Positions 46,427-55,935 of a stretch of DNA of 64,000 nt are shown in pieces. The notes beneath the pieces are model-generated. The model was not told the DNA's origin. It worked only from the letters and a program-made list of their open reading frames with translations, and searched no databases. The stretch covers positions 558,001 to 622,000 of the forward strand of contig CAVYZU010000011.1 in NCBI GenBank assembly GCA_963772965.1. The letters run 5' to 3'. This DNA comes from AP-15 sp963772965 (GTDB taxonomy: Bacteria; Pseudomonadota; Alphaproteobacteria; ATCC43930; CGMCC-115725). Position 1 is the first letter of the stretch, and every line of letters starts with the position of its first letter. Position numbers and translations under genes: made by a program.

Positions 46427-49400
46427 TTATGAACTCGCGGCGACGGCGCGCTCGATCAGCGCGTCGAAGTTGGCGGCAATGGCGTAAACCGACTCCCTGA
46501 ACTCGGCGAAAGTCCAGCGGCCGAACGTGCCAAGATTGTTGTTGACGCCCGGCACCCAATAGGCGTCCATCGTATTTGCCTTGTCCTTAGCGTCCTCGCC
46601 GCGATAGCCCTTGATTTCGACGACAAGGCTCAACAAATCGTCGTCGCCGTGCCCGTCATCGACCCGGACGATGAAGTCGGGTAGGCACTTCTTCGGCGTC
46701 GTGCCGAGCAGATACGGCACCTCGAAGCCAAGGCCCTGGTTTTTGACATAGGCGCGGACGCGCGAATTCGCCTCGGCGGCATGGCAGAACTCGGCCTCCC
46801 AATCGCTGTCGCAGACAACGTAGTTGACGTGGCAGAGCCGGTGATCGGTCTGCTACAGCGTCGTCTTCGACGTGTCGAACCGGACATGCGCCGTCGAGCC
46901 GGCAGGGTTGTAGGGGTCGAGCACCGCCTTGATCGGATGCTCTTCGGCCATCTCCTGCGTGATCGCTGCCTTGACGCGCTCGCAGGCGCGGTCGGCGAGG
47001 TCCTGGTAGATCAACTGCGCCGGATAGGTGCCGCCGGTGCAGCGCAGATAGCCGCCGTCGAGCCATTCGCGAGCAATTCGCTTCAGCTGGTTGAACAGGT
47101 AGAGCTTTGGGTCGTCGCCGGCGTCACGGAACTGCCGGAACAGCAAGCGCGCCGTTAGCCGGTAGATGATTTCCGAACGGCGCATATCCGCCAGATGCGC
47201 CACCGTCAGATTGATCGGCTTCCCGATGATCGCCCGATTGGTAATGTCGGTCGGGCCGACGAGTTCGGGCGTCAGTTCGGCACCGAGTCGGCGGTGAATT
47301 TCGCGGTAAGGCGCTCCTCCGGCAACTCGATCCGGTAACCCTCGACCCGCGGGAAGCGGATTTCGAGCAAGTCGCGGTCGGGTCGCACGGCCTCGACTCG
47401 AACAGTTTTGCGAGGTGCTGTCGGCTTTGCAATGACCGGCTTCGCGGTGAAATCGAACGGGACGCCAAGCACGTCAGCGTATTCCGGGCTGAATAATCCT
47501 TCGTCGTTCAGATCGTACGATTGCCGGCGAAGGGCACGGCCGACGACCTGCTCGCAGAGGAGTTGCGTGCCGAAAGCGCGCACGCCGAGGATGTGCGTAA
47601 CGGTGTTGGCGTCGCAACCTCCGGTCAGCATCGAGACCGAGACGACGCAGCGGATGCTCTCGCCGAGTCTGTCCTTCTTGCCGACCGTGTTCATGACCTC
47701 ACGCAAGAGGTCCTGGGCGCTGATCTTCTCACCGGCATGGGCGTCGCCGGTGCGCTGCACGAGATCACGCCGGAAGCGCTCGATCTCGTCGACGGCCATC
47801 GTGCGGAATTCCTTGTCGAGCGCGTCGCCGGATTCGAGTTGTTCGCTGTCGATTAGCAGCGTGCGCGGCCGCGCCAGCCGGTTGCCGTATCCGTCATAAT
47901 TGCGGAACAGTTCGAACCGACCGCCGACATAATTTTCCGTGCCGTTGTCGTCCTTGCGCACAAATCCCGAGATGAAGTCGTAAACCAGTTTCGAGGTCGA
48001 CGTGTTGTTGCAGACAATGATGAAGACCGGCGGCACGTCGATGCCGGCCTTTTCCCACTCATCGACGGTCTTGGCGTAATGCCCGTACAGCGCTTCGAGC
48101 GCGGTCTGCAGCTCGACCGGCAGGCTCAGCGGGTCGAGTTCGCCCGATTTGCCACGCCCCTTCTTCGGCATCTTCGGACCGACATGCTTCCACAACTCGC
48201 GGAATTTCGGCATGTCGCCGCCGGGGATGTTGTCGGCGATTGGCACCCGCGGCAGTTTGACGATCCCGCATTCGATCGCGTCCATCAGCGAGAAGTCGCT
48301 GACGGTCCACGGGAACAGCGTGCCCTCGGCATAGCCGGAGCCGCGCAGGAAGAAGGGCGTCGCCGACAAATCCTAGACGGCGGCGAGGCCGAGCTTTTTC
48401 TTGACGGTCTCGATGCCGGAGATCCACAGCCGCGCCGCCTCGTTGTTCCGCTTCGCCGCCTCCTTGTCCTCGCCCGTCAGCTTTTCGCCTTTCTCGGCCT
48501 GGGGTTTCTCGCGGTAGCAATGATGCGCCTCGTCGTTCAGTACGATGATGTTCTTTAGACCCATCAGGTCGCCGATGGCGCGCCGCAGCATCTCGCCCTC
48601 GGTTTCCAGCGTGTTCAGTCCCGGGCCGAGGCCTTGCAAAAGCGCCCGGCCGGTCTTTGACACCTCCATGCGCTCACGGCGGCGGAAGCCGTGGTAGTTG
48701 GTGATGACGATTTTCGCCTTCCGGATGTCATCGAGCATGTCCGGTGGCACGAGTTCGCGCTCGCGGTAATAGCTGTTGGGGTCGTTCGGCAGCAGCACCT
48801 GCAGCCGGTCCTTGATCGTGATCCCCGGAGTGAGGACGAGAAACGCGCGCGAATACCGGTTGCTGCCTGGGTGACGCGCCACGTTGACCGTCTCCCAAGC
48901 GATCAGCATCGCCATGACAGTCGTCTTGCCGGCGCCGGTGGCCAGCTTCAATGCGATGCGCAGCAGCTCCGGGTTGGCGTCCTTGTTGGCACCACGGAGG
49001 TGTCTCCAGATCCTGGCCCCGGCTGCCGCGCGATCGGGAGCGACTTCGGCGAGCCAGATCGCGGTCTCGGCCGCTTCGATTTGGCAGAAGAACGGGCGCA
49101 AATTCTCGAATGGGTGATGCCGCCAGTGCTGGAGCAACCGTGCCGTCTCGGGCGTCACCTGCCATTGGTTCGGGTTCGGCAGGCGGCGCCAGTTATCAAC
49201 ATAGCCGCGGATCTCGTTGATAATCCGCGGCACGTCGTACTGCTGTTCGGGCGTTGAAAGGCCCTCGTCGCCGCCGAGCCCCAATTCTGCCTACCCCAGC
49301 GCGCGCCGCCGCCGCTGCGGTAACGGGACCGGCGTTATCAGGTCACAGCGCCGTCGTGATTCGACGATGCGATTGGTCGGCTGTCGGTCTTCGTCCAGCT

Positions 49401-49467
49401 CCCAATGCCGGGCGGGATAGCCATACGGAGAGTTGAGGATTGGCCGCTCGTAAAAACTTTCGACCAT
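46427..49467 (-). pseudogene. Type III-like restriction endonuclease Res (DEAD/DEAH helicase) with three amber stops and a frameshift
   Basis: The homologous reading starts at MVESFYERPILNSPYGYPA (ATG 49467). TAG at 49291-49293 interrupts RRRALG-stop-AELGLGGDEG. The helicase core follows: Walker A in ATGAGKTTVMA and NDEAHH for motif II. TAG at 48373-48375 splits GLAAV-stop-DLSATPFFL, where Tyr is expected. A frameshift near 47275 (DSVP / ELTPELVGP) and another TAG at 46853-46855 (SKTTL-stop-QTDHRLCHVN) follow; the C-terminus is the PDxxxK-type region (LPDFIVRVDD then VVEIKGYRG). Each stop is at a position that reads as part of a continuous protein, so this is a decayed gene of a single, roughly 1000-aa, ATP-dependent nuclease. 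Confidence 0.85.
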
Positions 49468-49764
49468 CAGAAAAGTTCTCGCTGTTTCTCGTCGAATTTT
49501 CTGCAACTCTGCCGCTCGAAGCGCAAGAATCGGTTCTGATCGATACTATGTCATGATCGCGGCTAATTTGATCTGCTTCTCTCTGCAGAGTCTGCTAGGG
49601 GATATCAAAGCGTCGGTGGCCTAACATCGAGTAAACTGGCTGGCCCCCGCTTAGTGATCCGTCTGGCGACCCGGCCCTAGCAGCCGTATTCGAGGCAGCA
49701 GGTCCGCTCGCGACCGATTCGGACCCTCTTTATTTTCGCATAATTTCCTGTAAAATAGCGCCTC

Positions 49765-50016
49765 ATGACCGAAAAGGCTATTGGCGCAATCGCAGCAAAT
49801 ATCGATGTAGCTCGCGGCCGCGCCGCAGAGCGTACGCGTAAAAGCCGAAACCGCCGTCACAAGGGACTTCGCTGTTTTCCGTGTGAATTGCGCGAGAGCG
49901 AAATCGAAGCGCTCGTCCTACGCGGGCTATTGGCCCCTGACGAGGTGACTAACCGAGCGGCCGTGCTCAAAGCGATGTATTCGTTCCTCGAACGCGCCTT
50001 TGGCGGGGGAACGTGA
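49765..50016 (+). CDS. Small prophage-type protein (possible ribbon-helix-helix-like)
   Basis: An 83-aa product with a basic N-terminus (RTRKSRNRRHKGLRCFPCEL) and two helical segments (RESEIEALVLRGLLAPDEV). Such small proteins are commonly seen just upstream of phage terminase small-subunit genes in Bradyrhizobium-like genomes, and the next gene here is one. The AT-rich stretch TAAAAT at 49751-49756 could be a -10 element. Function unknown. Confidence 0.55.
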   Translation: MTEKAIGAIAANIDVARGRAAERTRKSRNRRHKGLRCFPCELRESEIEALVLRGLLAPDEVTNRAAVLKAMYSFLERAFGGGT

Positions 50017-50034
50017 CGCGCAACAAGGGAACCT

Positions 50035-50556
50035 GTGACGCGCAACCGACGGCAGATTTGCCGGGGTAGTCTGCTGATGGTCACCCTCAAGCGGGCGCGT
50101 TTCGTCGAGGAATACCTCGTCGACCTCAACGGCAAGCAGGCCGCGATCCGTGCCGGGTACAGCCGGAAGACGGCTGAGCTGCAGGCTTCGCGACTGTTGA
50201 GGTGTCCTAAGGTTCAGAAAACGCTTGAAGCCGCGATGCAGGCGTGCTTCATCGCCGCACCCGGTTGAAGCTTCACGACAAAAAAGTGCGCTCGACAGCC
50301 TGGCGCGGCATTTGGGAATGTTCGCCGATCGGCATACGAAAGAAGGAAGCATCGAGCATCGGGTGGCGATGATGACGCGGGAGGAACGGCTGGCGCGTGC
50401 GAACGAGTTGCTCGAGGGAGCGGGGAGGTTTTTGCCGCTTTTGGAGCAGGTCGAAGGCGCGACGGCCAACATCGAACCGCCACAGAGACGCCGGTTAAGG
50501 CGGGGCCTCTCGGGTGACAAGGAGCATGATCAAAGCCCTTCCGCAGACCGATGACG
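50035..50556 (+). pseudogene. Phage terminase small subunit remnant (frameshifted)
   Basis: The N-terminal frame reads RARFVEEYLVDLNGKQAAIR then AGYSRKTAELQASRLLRCP, which is the HTH of terminase small subunits (KQAAIRAGYS). It ends at 50268. The C-terminal piece is in another frame: ALDSLARHLGMFADRH, characteristic of the same family, running on to 50554. The middle part is missing or shifted. Large terminase subunit, portal and capsid genes are absent, so this is a remnant of a lost prophage. Confidence 0.7.
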
Positions 50557-50833
50557 GCTGTTGGCGAGCGGCAACGTTGCCCGCCGGGATACGCGGCCGG
50601 TGGTGCTACCTTGTATAGGTAATGACTGAGCGGGCGGCCTAAAACCGCCGTTTGCAGCGCGTGAGGGGTTTGCGGGGGGTGAGACAAGGCTGCTCGTTCG
50701 GGATCGCGAATGACCCAGATGCCCCGATAAGCGGCTGTTGGTGCGAGCCCGACAGAACTACTGGGTTTGCCTCGAATCCGACCCCCGCGGTGGCCCCGGC
50801 GGACGCTGTCCGGCTCGGATCAATTTGTCAAGC

Positions 50834-51599
50834 TCAAGGCGGCGTGAACCCCTTGTCTTTGAAGACCCCGAGGCTCTCCGGCGAAGCGAGCACCTGGGTG
50901 AAGTGCTTGGCCGTCTCGATGTCGGCGGATTTGGCGGACGCGCCGGCGGTCCATGTGGAATTCTCGGGATCCTGCAATTCCGATGGCAGAGTGCCGATAA
51001 ACTCGTAATCCGCCGCCTTCGACAGCAGCGGCGGTTGCCAGCCGACAAGCAGATCCGCGCTTTTCTCGGCAATCACCTCCTGTACGGATTTCCATAGTTT
51101 GGCCTTGGCCGCGACCTCGTTGGCGATGCCGAGGCGGGCGAAGCCGTGCTCGGCCAGGATGCCGTCGGCGCCACCAGCGGCCGCAGCGTAATACGCGATC
51201 GTCTTTGCCGCGAGCAGGGCCTCCTTGACACCCGCAAGGGAACTGATATCCGGCTTCGGCTGGCCCTTGCGCACCGCAATCGACAACTCTGTGCGCGCGA
51301 TGTCATGTACCGAGTTCGGGGGCGATCTTGCCCGCCCTAGCGAGCGCGGCGATATCCGGTTTCGGCAGGATTACGACATCGGCGGGCTTGCCCTTTTCGA
51401 ATTTAGTCTTGATCCCGCCAGCGCTGCCGAAGGTGATCGCGAGCTTCGTGCCGGTCTTGCGCGTGAAATTGTCGCCCACGTCCTTCAGCGCGAAGTGCAT
51501 AGTCCCGGCACTCAGCACCTTCAATTCGTCGGCCCGTGCCACCGCTACCAGCGACAGCAGCATAGCGGCGATCGAAGCGAGAACGGCAATTCTCTTCAT
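50834..51599 (-). CDS. ModA-like extracellular solute-binding protein (frameshifted)
   Basis: Substrate-binding protein in the ModA/SBP_bac_11 group, which includes molybdate-binding proteins but also others. From the ATG at 51599 there is a signal peptide (MKRIAVLASIAAMLLSLVAV) then LKVLSAGTMHFALKDVGDNF. The frame switches after PELGT at about 51310; the continuation is DIARTELSIAVRKGQPKPDI and later FTQVLASPESLGVFKDKGFT. An extra T in GGTACA-T-GACATC would explain it, and the span is 766 bases (3n+1). No permease or ATPase gene follows. Divergent from the regulator at 51758. Ligand unknown. Confidence 0.75.
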
Positions 51600-51757
51600 C
51601 AGGGTCTCCCCATGGACGTTCTGCCGAGCTTGTTTATGGCGCCCTCCCGACCGTCCGCATGATGCCTGCTGCGCGAGAAATGCTTTACGGCCGCCTTTCT
51701 TTTCCCTTACGGCCGCCTTATGATTTCGCCAAATGCGGGACAGGGTCGGGGGATCGC

Positions 51758-53281
51758 GTGGTTCTCGCGTTTGGCCACTACCGACTCGACATCGAGCGCC
51801 ACGAATTGCGCCGCGGCACCGAGCTTATCGAGCTGGAACCGAGGGCATTCGATCTGCTCGCCTTTCTTGTCCGGCAGCGCGATCGCGTGGTCAGCAAGGA
51901 CGATCTACTGCAGGCGGTATGGCACGGGCGGATCGTGTCAGAATCTGCGCTGACCACCCGGATCAACGCCGTCCGCCGCGCGCTCGGGGACGACGGCACG
52001 GCGCAGCGCCTGATCCGTACCGTCACCCGCAAAGGCGTCCGCTTCGTCCGCGAGGTCACGCGACTGTCCGACCGGGCGCACCCCGACAAGCCGTCAATCG
52101 CCGTGCTGCCGTTCCAGAACCTGAGCGGCGATCCCGAGCAGGATTATTTCGCTGACGGAATGGTCGAAGAGATCACGACCGCGATTGCGCGCTCCCCCTG
52201 GCTGTTCGTCATCGCGCGCAATTCGAGCTTTGCCCTCAAGGGCAAAAGCCTCGATGTGAAGCAGGCGGCGCGCGAACTCGGCGTGCGCTACGTGCTCGAA
52301 GGCTCGGTCAGAAAGGCCGGCAACCGCGTCCGCATTGCCGGGCAGCTGATCGAACTCGACCACCGGCGCGCATATCTGGGCCGACCGCTTCGATGGCACT
52401 CTCGACGACATCTTCGAATTTCAGGACCTGGTGGCAAGCGGCGTCGCCGGCGCGATCGACCGCGGCTGCGACGTGTCGAAGCAGAGCGCGCCGGTCGCAA
52501 GCCGACCGACAGCCTCGATGCCTACGACCTCCATCTGCGCGCGCAGGCGCAAGCCTATAAGAGGACCAAGGAGAGCTTAGCCGAGTCCATTCGGCTTGCG
52601 CGGTTGGCAATCGAACTCGATCCGGCTTACGGTCCGGCCATTGCGCGGATCGCGTTGAGCCGCGGCATGCAGCGGCAGCGGAACTGGATTCCACCCACCG
52701 GCCCGGACATCGAAGAAGGCATCGCAATGGCCCGGAAGGCAATCGCCGCCGCCGGGGATGATCCTTGGGTGCTGGATTTTGCCGGCTTGGCACTCGCGCA
52801 GCTTGCCGGGGATAATGATGCCGCGCTCAGCGCGCTCGACCGCGCGATCGCGCTCAACCCTAACTTTGCCATCGCGCTTGGCCACCGCGCCGTCGTTCTG
52901 GCCTATCTCAACCGGCCCGAGGAGGCCATCCGCTCTGCCCGCCAGGCGATCCGCTTGAGCCCGTTCGACCCCACCATGTTTTCCTTCTGTCAGGCACTGG
53001 CGCTGGCAGAGCTGGTGGCCGGTCGTTACGAGGCCGGGCTATCGTGGGCCGAAGAGGCGTTGCGCGAAAACGGCGGCATGCCGGCACTTCGCCTCAAGCT
53101 CAGCCTGTGCGGCCACCTGGGTCGGCATGACGAAGCACGCGCTTGTCTGAGTCGGACGGGCGAGTTTCATTGCGAGCCGACGATAGCCGGGATCATGCGC
53201 GCTTTGCCGAAGGGTGTGGTCCCGGAACTCGCCGCTAGTATCGTCGAAGGACTGCGCAAGGCCGGCATCCCCGAGGGATGA
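51758..53281 (+). CDS. OmpR-type winged-helix regulator with TolB-like and TPR domains (internal compensating frameshifts)
   Basis: N-terminal winged helix (YRLDIERHELRRGTELIELE and LTTRINAVRRALGDDGT), then the TolB-like domain of adenylate-cyclase-related regulators (SIAVLPFQNLSGDPEQDYF, GMVEEITTAIARSPWLFVIA), then TPR repeats to the end. The start GTG at 51758 places the wHTH at the N-terminus; an upstream start at 51659 is possible. Between about 52360 and 52463 the open frame reads nonsense, while the next frame reads GAHIWADRFDGTLDDIFEFQ and continues as family sequence. One extra C near 52360 and one missing C near 52463 restore it, so two opposite shifts cancel. Divergent from the ModA-like gene, which it may regulate. 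Confidence 0.82.
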   Translation: MVLAFGHYRLDIERHELRRGTELIELEPRAFDLLAFLVRQRDRVVSKDDLLQAVWHGRIVSESALTTRINAVRRALGDDGTAQRLIRTVTRKGVRFVREVTRLSDRAHPDKPSIAVLPFQNLSGDPEQDYFADGMVEEITTAIARSPWLFVIARNSSFALKGKSLDVKQAARELGVRYVLEGSVRKAGNRVRIAGQLIELDHRRAYLGRPLRWHSRRHLRISGPGGKRRRRRDRPRLRRVEAERAGRKPTDSLDAYDLHLRAQAQAYKRTKESLAESIRLARLAIELDPAYGPAIARIALSRGMQRQRNWIPPTGPDIEEGIAMARKAIAAAGDDPWVLDFAGLALAQLAGDNDAALSALDRAIALNPNFAIALGHRAVVLAYLNRPEEAIRSARQAIRLSPFDPTMFSFCQALALAELVAGRYEAGLSWAEEALRENGGMPALRLKLSLCGHLGRHDEARACLSRTGEFHCEPTIAGIMRALPKGVVPELAASIVEGLRKAGIPEG

Positions 53282-53758
53282 TACTGTGTACGCCCGACCG
53301 CCAATAATCGACGGGCGCTGCTCCGGGTTAAGGCTCCAAAATTAAATGGGAGGCGAACGGCCGCTTACGGCGCCGAGCTGCCGATACGGCTGGGTGCGAC
53401 GGGTGGCTCAAGTTGTAGAGGGTTTCGGATGACGGCCCCATCACGAGCCCAGCCACGCGCACCGGGGCCGTCGTCCGAAAGCCTTCAGGGAAGGAACCCG
53501 CGGGATGTCGGGGACAACGGTGCCGCGGGCTTTATGGGGATTTCGACAGCGCCGTCGAGGCTACGGCTGCGGATGACGCGGCGGACGGAGAGATTGCGGC
53601 GCCAAGCGGTGGTGGCGATGAGGCCGGAGTTGCCCGACAACAAGGGGCCGAGGCCGATCTGGGCGTTGCAGAACCCGGGCTAGGGCGAGCGCTGCCGCGG
53701 CCGGCCCTGGGCCAGCGAGACAGATCGGGATAGCCGCGGCGAATGGGATAGCCCGGGC
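53282..53758. other. Non-coding stretch between regulator and IS91-type transposase
   Basis: About 477 bases without a gene I can support. It contains a strong inverted repeat (separate entry), and it lies beyond the 3' end of the IS91-type transposase gene, where IS91 elements keep their replication origin. An 84-codon reading at 53429-53683 shows no sensible protein features and is set aside. Confidence 0.5.
53423..53480. repeat. 17-base inverted repeat with 24-base loop
   Basis: TTTCGGATGACGGCCCC at 53423-53439 faces GGGGCCGTCGTCCGAAA at 53464-53480, 16 of 17 positions pairing and one G-T pair. A stable hairpin forms on either strand, too GC-rich and with no T-run to be a standard terminator. 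Its place, about 280 bases past the IS91-type transposase 3' end, fits an oriIS-like hairpin or a remnant of one, but this is a guess. Confidence 0.7.
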
Positions 53759-54970
53759 TCATGAGGTGTCGATCCTGATGACGGCGGGCATCGTGGTCGA
53801 GCTATGTCGCGCCGGCTCGCTTGCCTCGAACACCTCGATGATGCGCATGGCCGAGCCGCAGCACGGACACGGCTTAAGGGCCGTGGGCGGCTCGCAAGCG
53901 GTGTCCTCGGGCTCGGGCGCCGGCGGCGCGATGGCGAGCAGCTTGCGGGCGAGCGCGAGATTGTCGGCCTTCACGCCGCTCGCCAGCAGACCGTAGTGGC
54001 GGATGCGGTGGAAGCCACTGGGCAGCACGTGGATCAGCAACCGGCGGATGAACTCGTGCGCGTCGAGCGTCATCGTCTTGTAGCGGCCGGGTCCGTTGCT
54101 CCGATAGTCCCTGACCTTAAACGTCACCGTCTTGGCATCAGCCGCGATCAGGCGCCGGTTCGAGATCGCCACGCGATGCGTGTAGCGCGACAGATAGGCG
54201 AGCACCGCCTTGGGCCCGGCGAGCGGGCGCTTGGCGTAGACGTACCAGCGCGTTTTCTTGAGCGGCGCCAGATAAGCAGCGAATGCCTTGGTGTTGACGA
54301 GCGCGGCGTGCGTGCCGCGGAACATCAACCGGCCGGCGGCGTGTGCGGCAACGAGCTTCTCGATCATCAGCCTGCGGAAGAGCTTTGATAGCACGCGCAC
54401 CGGCAGCAAGAAGTTGGGCCGTTTGGTGATCCACCGTAATCGAGCGAGCGAGATGCCGCCGCCCGGCACGATCATATGCACGTGCGGATGATGCATCATC
54501 GCCGATCCCCAGGTGTGCAGCACGGCGGTGATGCCGATGCTGGCGCCGAGATGCTTGGGGTCAGCCGCGATCGCCACCATTGTCTCGGCGGATGCCCGGA
54601 ACAAGAGATCGTAGATCACCACCTTGTTCTGATAGGCGATGTCGCCGATCGGCGCTGGCAGTGTGAAGACGACGTGGAAGTACGGCACGGGCAGCAGCTC
54701 CGCCGCGCGCGCCGCCATCCACTGCCGCGCCGCCGCGCCCTGACACTTCGGACAGTGCCGGTTGCGGCAGCTGTTGTAGGCGATGGCCGTATAGGCACAC
54801 GCGTCGTTCTCGCAGCGCATGACGTGGCCGCCGAGGGCCGCCGTGCGGCAGCGCTCGATCGCGCTCATCACCTTGAGCTGGCCGAGGCTCACGTGACCGC
54901 GGTTGGCCTCGCGCCAGGCCGGCCCGTGGTCGCGCAAGATATCCGCGACCTCCAGGCCTTGACGGCCCAC
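53759..54970 (-). CDS. IS91-family rolling-circle transposase (Y2-type)
   Basis: A 403-aa, intact transposase. Zinc-binding start CRNRHCPKCQGAAARQWM, the HUH metal motif HHPHVHMIVPGGG, and the downstream tyrosine region RYTHRVAISNRRLI where the two catalytic tyrosines sit (YLSRYTHR). The C-terminus holds a second zinc-type CPCCGSAM. The start is GTG at 54970. IS91 elements move by single-strand rolling circle and can carry neighbouring DNA. A tyrosine recombinase gene lies 12 bases upstream on the same strand. Confidence 0.92.
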   Translation of the reverse strand: MGRQGLEVADILRDHGPAWREANRGHVSLGQLKVMSAIERCRTAALGGHVMRCENDACAYTAIAYNSCRNRHCPKCQGAAARQWMAARAAELLPVPYFHVVFTLPAPIGDIAYQNKVVIYDLLFRASAETMVAIAADPKHLGASIGITAVLHTWGSAMMHHPHVHMIVPGGGISLARLRWITKRPNFLLPVRVLSKLFRRLMIEKLVAAHAAGRLMFRGTHAALVNTKAFAAYLAPLKKTRWYVYAKRPLAGPKAVLAYLSRYTHRVAISNRRLIAADAKTVTFKVRDYRSNGPGRYKTMTLDAHEFIRRLLIHVLPSGFHRIRHYGLLASGVKADNLALARKLLAIAPPAPEPEDTACEPPTALKPCPCCGSAMRIIEVFEASEPARHSSTTMPAVIRIDTS

Positions 54971-54982
54971 GCGGGACCGGCG

Positions 54983-55600
54983 TTATGCCGGCGGCTGCTC
55001 CGTCGGCAGCGTCAGCCGATCAAGGGGGCTCATCACAGTGCGCAGCACGTTGGTGGCGACGTGGGTATAGCGGGCTGTGGTGTCCAGCTTGGCATGGCCC
55101 AGCAGCACTTGGATTACCCGCACGTCGATATCGCTCTCCAGCAGATGCGTGGCGAACGAGTGGCGCAGTGTATGCGGCGTGACCCAGCTGCCGAGCCCCG
55201 CGGCCTCGGCCGCCATATGGCAGACGCGGTTGAGCTGACGCACCGATATCGGCCGCAGCGGGTCCTGACCCGGGAACAGCCAGCCTCGCGACCGGCATTG
55301 CAACCACCATGCGCGCAGCAACGACAGAAGCTGCGGCGACAGCATGGCATGGCGATCCTTGCGGCCCTTGCCCATCTCGACACGGATCAGCATGCGCTTG
55401 AAATCGATATCGCCGACCCGCAGCATGACGACCTCGCCGCCGCGCAAACCGGCGCCGTAAGCAATGCTGAGCGCGGTCTTGTACTTCAGGCCGGGGCCGG
55501 GCGCGGCCTCGATCAGCCGAGCGACCTGCTCCGCAGCAAGTACCCGCGGCAGCTTGCGCGTGCCCCAAAGCCGCCGCTGGCAATACCTGTAGGGATCGGC
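54983..55600 (-). pseudogene. Tyrosine recombinase/integrase paired with IS91 transposase, N-terminus lost
   Basis: The catalytic domain is well kept: LRGGEVVMLRVGDIDFK (first Arg), GKGRKDRHAMLSP (Lys), TPHTLRHSFATHLLE (His-x-x-Arg), LLGHAKLDTTARYTHV (His and nucleophile Tyr). The open frame begins near RYCQRRLWGTRKLPRVLA at about 55590, behind a stop at 55601; a core-binding domain of about 90 residues should come before and is not found in frame. ATG at 55447 is internal. Paired integrase and IS91-type transposase genes are known from several proteobacterial elements. Likely inactive as truncated. Confidence 0.75.
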
Positions 55601-55603
55601 TCA

Positions 55604-55935
55604 GTTGGGCAATTGCCGACCTTCGTCGGGGCGCACCGAGACGTCGAGAGCAGCGCCGAAAATCGTCATTCACGGTCGCGATCAATTCGATTGCTGACTT
55701 TCTGGGCGTGTGGAGATTACCTATATCGCCAGACCTTGAGAGCCGCTCACACCAGCATGAGCGAGACCATCGGAAGCAATACGAATTAGGAACTCGCCGG
55801 ACCGTTCTTCACCCCCAGCAACCGCCAGGCAGAAACGATCCCGCGCTAAGCAGAAGATAGCGACGGAGGTCTCTGGGAACGAGGGTTGCGCTTCTCGCTG
55901 CCCCGGCTAGGCTGGTTGCGTGGCGACCGAGCAAA
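55604..55935. other. Non-coding stretch between IS91-recombinase and TIR gene
   Basis: About 330 bases. No gene, RNA or clear element end recognised. It may contain the lost start of the recombinase and the left end (terIS) of the IS91-type element, but no clear hairpin was picked out. A short TATAGGTAAT at 55709-55718 (inverted) also occurs near 50614; judged too short to mean anything. Confidence 0.4.

Noticed and set aside
46005..49293. Amber codon reassignment as an explanation for the TAG stops in res and mod
   Set aside because: The replaced residues differ, TAG ends ordinary genes nearby, and both genes have further lesions.
51300..51315. Programmed +1 frameshift at ACA-TGA-C in the ModA-like gene
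   Set aside because: The context recalls the prfB site only in TGA-C; no upstream Shine-Dalgarno-like spur was seen, and the same +1 pattern occurs in unrelated genes without this context.
50605..55720. TATAGGTAAT near 50614 and inverted near 55713 as ends of an element
   Set aside because: Only about ten bases match and flanks differ; likely chance.
54476..55789. 437-codon open plus-strand reading opposite the IS91 transposase and recombinase
   Set aside because: It is antisense to two genes with clear catalytic motifs, and its sequence is His/Arg/Gln-rich with no domain sense; a GC-rich shadow.
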